Positions 1 to 5,464 of a DNA stretch of 6,409 nucleotides are shown here, in pieces. The stretch lies in NCBI GenBank assembly GCA_035938875.1, contig DASZGL010000037.1:1-6409 (forward strand), written 5' to 3'. This DNA is from DASZGL01 sp035938875 (GTDB taxonomy: Bacteria > Chloroflexota > Dormibacteria > Aeolococcales > Aeolococcaceae). How positions within the stretch are numbered: the stretch's first letter is position 1; each line of letters opens with the position of its first letter. The notes under the pieces are model-generated. The model was given only the letters and a program-made list of their open reading frames with translations, was not told the origin of the DNA and made no database searches. A program made the translations under genes and the position numbers.

Positions 1-1
1 C

Positions 2-310
2 GCCCAGAAGCGCATCTTCGACCGCTTTTACCGCGTCGAGAGCAACGAGACTCGCGGTATCGGCGGCACCGGGCTTGGGCTCTCCATCGTCCAGGGCCTG
101 GTGGAACTGCACGGCGGTCGCATCTGGGTGGAGTCGCGCGAGCCGAAAGGCAGCCGCTTCACCTTTACCCTTCCCTTCGCAGTGTACTTTCCGGCGCCGG
201 CGGACTATTCGGCGATGGCCGATGCCGGCGCCGCGCTGGAGCACCGTACCCCGGCAGTGGCGGCGCCGGAAGATCGTGCCGCGCCAGATCGATTCATCGA
301 GGTGACATGA
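2..310 (+). CDS. Sensor histidine kinase, C-terminal fragment (5' end outside window)
   Basis: This is the last 102 residues of a two-component sensor kinase; the gene starts upstream of the window. The reading frame opens at base 2 with no start codon. The visible part is the end of the HATPase_c catalytic domain: an F box (IFDRFYR, fragment residues 5-11), then a G2 box (GGTGLGLSIV, 21-30), then the closing strand pattern (ELHGGRIWVES and GSRFTFTLPF) typical of kinases of the PhoR/WalK type. The HisKA domain, the phospho-accepting histidine and any sensor or membrane region lie outside the window, so the stimulus cannot be judged. After the catalytic domain comes a tail of about 45 residues rich in Ala and Pro, with no domain I recognise. 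The stop overlaps the next gene's start (ATGA, 307-310), which implies translational coupling. The receiver encoded next is its likely phosphotransfer partner, by inference from gene order. Confidence 0.93.
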   Translation, partial: AQKRIFDRFYRVESNETRGIGGTGLGLSIVQGLVELHGGRIWVESREPKGSRFTFTLPFAVYFPAPADYSAMADAGAALEHRTPAVAAPEDRAAPDRFIEVT

Positions 311-1422
311 CCAGGCTTTTGGTAGTCGACGACGAGCCCTCTGTGCGCAAGCTGATCAAGCGTTTCTTCGAGTCCCGCGGTTTCGAGGTCTCCGTTGCCG
401 ACAACGGTATGCAGGGTTGGACGGCAACCCGAGACCTCATCCCTGACGTGGTGCTCACCGACGTGACCATGCCGGAGATGGACGGCTACGAGCTCACCCG
501 GACGATCCGGCGCAACGCCGCCACCGCAGGCATCCCGGTGATCCTCCTCAGTGCGCACCGCGAGGCCGACGCCATGGTCGCCGGCTACGAGTGTGGCGCC
601 GACGAGTACGTCGCCAAGCCCGTCGACATGGAGGTGCTCAAGCACAAGATCGACGCTCTGCTTCGCCGGGCACAGCGCAGCGACGCCATCTCCGGGCCGA
701 CGTTGGGGAAGTTGATCTGCGTGACCAGCGCCAAGGGTGGGGTGGGCACGACCACGGTGGCTGCGAACCTCGCCGTCCTCCTCTGCCGGCGCAACGAGAC
801 CGTCTGCGCCCTCGACCTCAACCTCGAGCATGGCGACCTGCCGGTGCTCTTCGACATCCAGCCCAAGGCGACCATCGCCGAGGTGGCGCGAGATCTGGAG
901 ACACAGGGCGAAGCCTTCCAGTGGGACGACTACCTGATGCGGCACGCCAGCGGCCCGCGACTCTTGGCGGCACCCTTCAAGCCACACGACGCCACCGTGC
1001 TCGACGAGGAGACAGTCACCGCGATCACCGCGCGGCTTCGGGCGCTGCACGACTACGTCTTGGCCGACCTCCCGCCGTCGTACAACGACACCGCACTCAA
1101 CGTCTACGAGACCGCGGCGCGCATCGTCGTGGTCACCTCACCTGAGATCACGTCGCTACGGCGCACCCGCGAGCTCCTCGGCGTCCTGCAGAGCCTGCAG
1201 ATCCCAGACGAACGCGTGCTCATCGTGCTCAACCGCACCGTCGAGGTTGCCGGCATCGACGAACGTCGCACCGAGGCCTTCCTGCGCCGGCCGGTGTCGA
1301 TCACCATCGCCAACGGCGGCGAGGATTTCGTCGAGGCCATCACCACGGGCAAGCCCGTCGTCTCCAGCCACCCGGGCACCCCCGCTGTGGAAGCCATCAC
1401 CGAGCTGGCCACGATGCTGTGA
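307..1422 (+). CDS. Response regulator receiver fused to CpaE/TadZ-type MinD/ParA-family ATPase
   Basis: This 371-residue protein has two domains. Residues 1-121 are a CheY-like receiver with its active-site set present: acidic pair D8/D9, phospho-acceptor D52 (in LTDVTMPEMDG), S82 at the Thr/Ser switch position, and K104 followed by Pro. Residues 135-371 are a P-loop ATPase of the CpaE/TadZ branch of the MinD/ParA family: deviant Walker A SAKGGVGTTT (141-150) with signature lysine K143, Walker A' aspartate D170 followed by the CpaE-like LNLEHGD, a DYVLADLPP segment (249-257) around D254, then LIVLNR (305-310). The usual P-loop lysine after KGGVG is Thr (T148), a change also seen in CpaE-like proteins. 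CpaE/TadZ proteins localise pilus-assembly machinery at the cell pole; here no pilus genes are visible, so the client is unknown. GAGG (299-302) serves as ribosome binding site. No DNA-binding output domain is present, so output is probably through ATPase-driven localisation or partner binding. Length fits TadZ-like proteins. Confidence 0.9.
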   Translation: MTRLLVVDDEPSVRKLIKRFFESRGFEVSVADNGMQGWTATRDLIPDVVLTDVTMPEMDGYELTRTIRRNAATAGIPVILLSAHREADAMVAGYECGADEYVAKPVDMEVLKHKIDALLRRAQRSDAISGPTLGKLICVTSAKGGVGTTTVAANLAVLLCRRNETVCALDLNLEHGDLPVLFDIQPKATIAEVARDLETQGEAFQWDDYLMRHASGPRLLAAPFKPHDATVLDEETVTAITARLRALHDYVLADLPPSYNDTALNVYETAARIVVVTSPEITSLRRTRELLGVLQSLQIPDERVLIVLNRTVEVAGIDERRTEAFLRRPVSITIANGGEDFVEAITTGKPVVSSHPGTPAVEAITELATML

Positions 1423-1440
1423 GCGCCGCCGAGCCCGATC

Positions 1441-1445
1441 AGGAG
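1441..1445 (+). promoter_or_regulatory. Ribosome binding site deciding the coiled-coil gene start
   Basis: AGGAG lies 6 bases before ATG 1452, an ideal Shine-Dalgarno spacing. The alternative in-frame start, GTG 1419, overlaps the upstream stop (GTGA) but has no purine-rich motif at the right distance. This favours ATG 1452, which leaves 29 bases after the upstream stop. Confidence 0.6.
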
Positions 1446-1451
1446 CGACGC

Positions 1452-3356
1452 ATGGGCGTCGACCGGCGGCGGTCGGTGCGTGAGGTGCTCGACGAGCCGG
1501 TCCCTTGGACGCCTGGAGGCGATGTCGATGACCCCCTCGCCGAGCGCATTCGCCAGCGTCTCGAAGAGGAGGCGACGCGCGGACAGGACGACCGCCAGCG
1601 GCTTTCGGCGATGGTGCAGAAACTGCGTCGCGAACTGGCCCGCCTTCGCGGCGAGCTTCCCTCCGACGACGCCGCCATCGACCGACTGAGCACCGACGAG
1701 GAGCTCCACCGACAGCTGGCGGCCGCACTGGCCAGGATCGTCGACGGCGAGCAGAAGCTGACCGCGGCGCGCACCAGGATCAGCTATGTCGAGCGGGAGT
1801 TCAGCGAGACGCTGAGGCGCCTGGCTGCTGCCGAGCGGGCCGCCGCCGGTCAGGCCGAGAGCCCCGGTCCCGGACACGTGCCGCGCCTCGAGCACGAGCT
1901 CGCCGACGCCCACCAGCGGCTCGCCGCCGCCGAGGAGCGGGCCACCTTCGCCGAGGAGTACGCCGCGCTGGCGGAGAAGGCCAGCGGCGGAGGGGCCGAG
2001 GCTGCCACCAGGATCACCGAGCTGGAGATGACCCTTCTCGACGCCCATCGCGGGCTCGCCGAGGCGCGGGCCAGAATCGCCGAGCTGGAGCACGACAGCG
2101 CCGAGCACGCCGACTCTGTCGCTCTGTCGGAGGCGCTTGCCCAGGTCGACGAGCTGCGGGCCACCGTGAACGTCGCCGAGAGCCACGCCGCCGAGATGGA
2201 GCGCCGGGCCAACACCCTCGGAGCCCAGGTGCAATCGGCGGAACGCACCGCGGAAGCCGTCCGTGGCAGCGATACCGGCGCGCTGCTCACCGACCTCGAG
2301 GCTGCGTTGCGCCGAGCCGCAGACGCCGAAACCGAGGTCGCCGCCGCGGGTCGCCAGGCCCACGCCGCGGAGACCGCGGCCAAGGGCCTCGAGCTTCGCA
2401 TCGCCGCGCTGGAGGCGGAGCTGACCGCGGAGCGCCGCAACGTCCAGACGATCCGCACCGAGCGCGACAGCTCGGAGGACGCCAGGCGTGGGCTCGAGAC
2501 CGAGTTGAGCGCGGAGCGCGACGAGCGCCACGCCGCTGAGGTGGCCCGCGACGACCTCGCCGGTCGAGTCGAGCCCCTCGCCGCGCAGCTGGAGTCGGTC
2601 CGCGCCGACCTGAGCGCCCAGGTCGATGCGGTGAGGGCCGAGCTCAGCGCTGTCAACGCCGATCGCGACGGGATCGAGGCCCAGCTGCTCGGCGAGCGCC
2701 TCGCCCACGAATCGGCACTACAGGCTGAGCTGACCAGCCACGAGGCGACGCTCGCCGTCGAGCGTGCCGCCCACGCGGAGACACGAACCGCCCACGCGAC
2801 CGTGAGCGCGAGCCTGGAATCCGAGCGCGAGGCACACGAGACCGCGTTGCAGGCCCAAGCCGAGGCGGCTCAGGCGCGGCGTGCCGACACCGCCGTGGCT
2901 CATCAAAAGGAAATCGAGCGGCTCGAGGCGCAGGCGGCCGATCAGATCGAGCAGTTGGTCGGGCGCGCCCACGACGCCGAGGCACGCACCGCCCAGCTCG
3001 AGGCCACCCTGGCCGCGCGGCTCGCCGAGCTGCAGCGGACGGCCGATGAGCTCGTGGCGGCGCGCGGCGAGGCGGAGGCCAACTCGCAGCGCACGCGAGA
3101 GGAGGCCGCGGCCCGCGCCGACGCGGAGGCTCGCCGCCAGGCGTTGGAGGAGGAGCTCGAGTTTGTCCGCGCCGAGGTGCAGATGGGCGGACAGTTGAAG
3201 CGCCGTGGCGGGCTGTTCGGTCGCGTGACCCCGGCGAGGGTGCCGCCGGCTCCCAAACGCCCGTCGACCCCACCGCCCAACGCGGCGGAGAGAGGCGAGG
3301 CGCCGGGCGACGAGGACGTCGACGCCGTCGTGGAGCGGCGCCTGTTCGGCGAGTAG
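1452..3356 (+). CDS. Large coiled-coil protein, function unknown, next to Rec-CpaE ATPase
   Basis: I do not recognise a named family. From ATG 1452 the protein has 634 residues (645 if GTG 1419 is used). A short N-terminal part (residues 1-27) contains a basic DRRRSVREV and a single Trp. From about residue 28 to 577 the sequence is almost continuous Ala/Glu/Arg/Leu-rich helix with heptad-like spacing, broken by probable hinges at SPGPG (137-141) and GGG (179-181). It resembles SMC-like or myosin-like rods only in composition; no P-loop or ATPase head is present. I see no cysteine, signal peptide or membrane segment, so it is probably cytoplasmic. The tail (about 578-634) has a basic KRRGGLFGR, a Pro-rich linker (595-610) and an acidic stretch ending in VERRLFGE. 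Placement after the kinase and Rec-ATPase genes suggests a partner or scaffold for the ATPase, which is inference. Low-complexity sequence of this kind makes database matches to other coiled coils unreliable. Confidence 0.85.
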   Translation: MGVDRRRSVREVLDEPVPWTPGGDVDDPLAERIRQRLEEEATRGQDDRQRLSAMVQKLRRELARLRGELPSDDAAIDRLSTDEELHRQLAAALARIVDGEQKLTAARTRISYVEREFSETLRRLAAAERAAAGQAESPGPGHVPRLEHELADAHQRLAAAEERATFAEEYAALAEKASGGGAEAATRITELEMTLLDAHRGLAEARARIAELEHDSAEHADSVALSEALAQVDELRATVNVAESHAAEMERRANTLGAQVQSAERTAEAVRGSDTGALLTDLEAALRRAADAETEVAAAGRQAHAAETAAKGLELRIAALEAELTAERRNVQTIRTERDSSEDARRGLETELSAERDERHAAEVARDDLAGRVEPLAAQLESVRADLSAQVDAVRAELSAVNADRDGIEAQLLGERLAHESALQAELTSHEATLAVERAAHAETRTAHATVSASLESEREAHETALQAQAEAAQARRADTAVAHQKEIERLEAQAADQIEQLVGRAHDAEARTAQLEATLAARLAELQRTADELVAARGEAEANSQRTREEAAARADAEARRQALEEELEFVRAEVQMGGQLKRRGGLFGRVTPARVPPAPKRPSTPPPNAAERGEAPGDEDVDAVVERRLFGE

Positions 3357-3375
3357 CCAAGCGGCTGCAGGCGGC

Positions 3376-3396
3376 CCGGTCACCGGTCGCCGGTAT
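3376..3396 (+). repeat. Three tandem CCGGTNN heptamers upstream of leuC
   Basis: CCGGTCA, CCGGTCG and CCGGTAT follow one another with an exact 7-base period. Because CCGG is self-complementary, neighbouring copies can also pair in short stems (for example ACCGG 3382-3386 with CCGGT 3390-3394). The position just before leuC would suit an operator or leader element, but short GC-rich repeats also arise by chance in this base composition. Confidence 0.4.
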
Positions 3397-3399
3397 CAT
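3394..3399 (+). promoter_or_regulatory. Possible -10 element for leuCD-ilvD
   Basis: TATCAT matches four of the six bases of the TATAAT consensus and is the most AT-rich hexamer in the gap. Transcription from it would begin near 3405-3408, giving a leader of about 20 bases before ATG 3426. No -35 hexamer resembling TTGACA is present 16-19 bases upstream, so the call is weak. Confidence 0.25.
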
Positions 3400-3425
3400 C
3401 GGCACCCCCGTTCGCGGTCATTGAC

Positions 3426-4850
3426 ATGCCCACGACACTCTTCGACAAGATCTGGCGCAGCCACGTCGTCCACGACGACGACGGTGTCGTGCTGCTCTAC
3501 ATCGACCTCCATCTCGTCCACGAGGTGACCTCGCCGCAGGCCTTCGAAGCGCTGCGGCTGGCGGGACGGCGGGTGCGGCGGCCGGATCTCACCGTCGCCA
3601 CTATGGACCACAACGTCCCCACGACCGACCGCTCGCTGCCGATCACCGACGCCGTCTCACGGCAGCAGATGGAGACACTCACCGCCAACTGCGCGGAGTT
3701 CGGCATTGCCTGCTTCGGCATCGGTGACCCGCGCAACGGCATCGTGCATATCATCGGTCCCGAGCTGGGGCTCAGCCTTCCGGGGATGACGATGGTGTGC
3801 GGCGATTCGCACACCTCGACCCACGGCGCATTTGGTGCCCTGGCCTTCGGTATCGGCACCAGCGAAGTCGAACACGTGCTGGCCACACAGACGCTGCCTC
3901 AGCGCGTGCCGCGCACCATGGAGGTGCGCGTCGACGGCGCGCGCGGCTTCGGCGTCACCGCCAAGGACCTCATCCTGGGCGTCATCGGCGCGATCGGTGT
4001 CGACGGCGCCACGGGACACGTCATCGAGTACACGGGCGCGGCTATCCGCGACCTCTCCATGGAGGGGAGGATGACGGTGTGCAACATGTCGATCGAAGCC
4101 GGCGCGCGCGCCGGGCTGATCGCCCCTGACGACACCACCATCGAGTACCTGGGCGATCGCCCGGCGGCGCCGAAGGGCGCGGCGTGGGACGAGGCGGTGG
4201 CTGCTTGGCGCGAGCTGCGTAGCGACGACGGCGCTGCCTACGACCGCGCGGTCATCTTTGACGCGGCCGAGATCGCGCCCCAGGTGACGTGGGGGACGAA
4301 CCCCGCCCAGGTTGCCCCGGTGACGGGGGCGGTTCCCCATCCCGATCAGTGGGAGAACGCCTCTGACCGCGCCGCGGTGCAGCGCGCCCTCGATTACATG
4401 GGGCTTGCGCCGGGAGTTCCGTTGCAGGAGATCACCATCGACCGAGTTTTCATCGGTTCCTGCACGAACTCGCGCATCGAGGACCTGCGCGCCGCCGCCG
4501 ACGTGGTTCGCGGCCACCGGGTGGCCGCGTCGGTGCACGCCATGGTCGTGCCCGGCTCCGCGCGGGTGCGCCGCCAGGCGGAGGCCGAGGGATTGCATCA
4601 GGTCTTCCTCGATGCCGGCTTCGAGTGGCGCGAGCCGGGCTGCTCGATGTGTCTGGGGATGAACCCCGACGTGCTTGCCGAGAGGGAGCGATGCGCCTCC
4701 ACGTCGAATCGCAACTTCGAGGGGCGTCAAGGCAAGAACGGCCGCACGCACCTGGTCAGCCCGCCGATGGCGGCGGCGGCGGCGATCACCGGTCACCTGG
4801 TCGACGTGCGCACCCTTGGGGCCTCCCCGGTGGCGACGGGAGCGGTTTGA
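3426..4850 (+). CDS. leuC: 3-isopropylmalate dehydratase, large subunit
   Basis: LeuC with LeuD isomerises 2-isopropylmalate to 3-isopropylmalate in leucine synthesis, in the cytoplasm. The 474-residue product aligns end to end with bacterial LeuC (about 466 residues in E. coli), so it is complete. Visible landmarks are YIDLHLVHEVTSP (25-37), MDHNVPT (60-66), CGDSHTSTHGAFG (125-137), GTSEVEHVLATQ (144-155), FIGSCTNSRIEDLRAA (342-357) and CASTSNRNFEGRQG (423-436). The three ligands of the [4Fe-4S] cluster are C346, C406 and C409, the last two in GCSMC. The region reads as the two-subunit bacterial isopropylmalate type rather than aconitase, and a separate leuD follows. A short extra tail (about residues 465-474, GASPVATGAV) is present. 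ATG 3426 fits the family N-terminus (MPTTLFDKIW), although no Shine-Dalgarno motif precedes it, so a short-leader mRNA is possible. Its stop shares one base with the leuD start. Confidence 0.98.
   Translation: MPTTLFDKIWRSHVVHDDDGVVLLYIDLHLVHEVTSPQAFEALRLAGRRVRRPDLTVATMDHNVPTTDRSLPITDAVSRQQMETLTANCAEFGIACFGIGDPRNGIVHIIGPELGLSLPGMTMVCGDSHTSTHGAFGALAFGIGTSEVEHVLATQTLPQRVPRTMEVRVDGARGFGVTAKDLILGVIGAIGVDGATGHVIEYTGAAIRDLSMEGRMTVCNMSIEAGARAGLIAPDDTTIEYLGDRPAAPKGAAWDEAVAAWRELRSDDGAAYDRAVIFDAAEIAPQVTWGTNPAQVAPVTGAVPHPDQWENASDRAAVQRALDYMGLAPGVPLQEITIDRVFIGSCTNSRIEDLRAAADVVRGHRVAASVHAMVVPGSARVRRQAEAEGLHQVFLDAGFEWREPGCSMCLGMNPDVLAERERCASTSNRNFEGRQGKNGRTHLVSPPMAAAAAITGHLVDVRTLGASPVATGAV
4838..4842 (+). 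promoter_or_regulatory. Ribosome binding site for leuD inside leuC
   Basis: GGGAG ends 7 bases before ATG 4850 and lies within the last codons of leuC. It supports starting leuD at ATG 4850 rather than at the upstream in-frame ATG 4625, which is buried in leuC. Confidence 0.55.
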
Positions 4851-5464
4851 TGGAGCCGTTTCGCCGCGTGGCCGGTATCGCCGCGCCACTCGACAGGCCC
4901 AACGTCGACACCGATCAAATCATCCCCAAACAGTTTCTCAAGCGCATCGAGCGAAGCGGTTACGGCCCCTTCCTCTTCAACGACTGGCGCTACCACGCCG
5001 ACGGCAGCGAGAACCTGGAGTTCGAGCTCAATCGTCATCCCTGGCGCCACGCCCCGGTGCTGCTCACCGGGCGCAACTTCGGTTGCGGCTCGTCGCGCGA
5101 GCACGCCGCCTGGGCCCTCGAGGACTACGGCGTCCGCGCCGTCGTCGCCCCGTCGTTCGGCGACATCTTCCACACCAACGCGCTGAAGATCGGCTTGCTT
5201 CCCGTACGCATTCCCGAGGCAGTGGTGGCGCGCTGGATCGACCTGGCCATCGAGGAGCCCGGGCTGGAGATGGTCGTCGACCTCGAGCAGGGCTACGTCG
5301 AGTTTGCCGGTGAGCGGCAGCCGATCGACATCGACGAACACACGCGGGCGCGGCTGCTCGAGGGTCTCGACGACATCGCGCTCTCGCTGCAGCAGAGCGA
5401 CGTCATCGCCGCCTTCGAGGCGCAGCGTCCACGGTGGCTGCCCCAGACCTCGGCGCTGCGCTAG
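4850..5464 (+). CDS. leuD: 3-isopropylmalate dehydratase, small subunit
   Basis: LeuD is the swivel-domain subunit that completes the isopropylmalate isomerase active site with LeuC. The 204-residue product has the usual length (201 in E. coli). Motifs visible are NVDTDQIIPKQFL (18-30), TGRNFGCGSSREHAAWAL (73-90) with the substrate-binding SSREHA loop, SFGDIFHTNALKIGLLP (102-118), and a C-terminal GLDDIALSLQQSDVIAAFE (172-190). The frame stays open upstream into leuC, but only the ATG at 4850 gives the family N-terminus (MEPFRRVAGIAAPLDRPNVDTD), and it has a ribosome binding site. The leuC stop and leuD start overlap as TGATG, so the two subunits are probably made by coupled translation in equal amounts. 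The gene is complete and has no visible defects. Confidence 0.98.
   Translation: MEPFRRVAGIAAPLDRPNVDTDQIIPKQFLKRIERSGYGPFLFNDWRYHADGSENLEFELNRHPWRHAPVLLTGRNFGCGSSREHAAWALEDYGVRAVVAPSFGDIFHTNALKIGLLPVRIPEAVVARWIDLAIEEPGLEMVVDLEQGYVEFAGERQPIDIDEHTRARLLEGLDDIALSLQQSDVIAAFEAQRPRWLPQTSALR

Larger units (their letters stand above)
3357..3425 (+). other. Intergenic gap between signalling and leucine blocks
   Basis: This 69-base stretch is the only gap longer than 30 bases in the window. It holds the CCGGTNN heptamers and the possible -10 element listed separately. There is no stem followed by a T-run, so I see no Rho-independent terminator after the coiled-coil gene. Either read-through into leuC or a Rho-type stop is possible. 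No purine-rich ribosome binding site precedes the leuC ATG; the bases just upstream are GCGGTCATTGAC. Confidence 0.7.

Noticed and set aside
205..1050. Open frame of 281 codons on the - strand
   Set aside because: It is antisense to the kinase end and the receiver/ATPase gene; a shadow of GC-rich coding sequence.
1419..1451. GTG 1419 as start of the coiled-coil gene
   Set aside because: The GTGA overlap is attractive, but no Shine-Dalgarno motif precedes it, whereas AGGAG stands 6 bases before ATG 1452. It is not fully excluded.
1104..2708. Open frame of 534 codons on the - strand
   Set aside because: It lies opposite the Rec-ATPase and coiled-coil genes and is a product of GC-rich codon bias; its Leu/Gly/Val-rich translation has no recognisable domain, while the + strand frames have clear motifs and coupling.
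3382..3394. Hairpin ACCGG-TCG-CCGGT as a terminator for the signalling block
   Set aside because: The stem is only 5 pairs and there is no T-run after it; it is better explained by the CCGGT repeats.
3421..3426. Perfect -35 hexamer TTGACA
   Set aside because: It overlaps the leuC start codon, and no -10-like hexamer follows at 16-19 bases.
4625..4849. N-terminal extension of leuD from ATG 4625
   Set aside because: The extra 75 residues are out-of-frame leuC sequence; the LeuD family N-terminus begins at ATG 4850, which also has a ribosome binding site.
3657..4889. Open frame of 410 codons on the - strand
   Set aside because: It is antisense to leuC, whose protein is unmistakable over the whole length; the translation is Arg/His/Gly-rich and lacks domain features.
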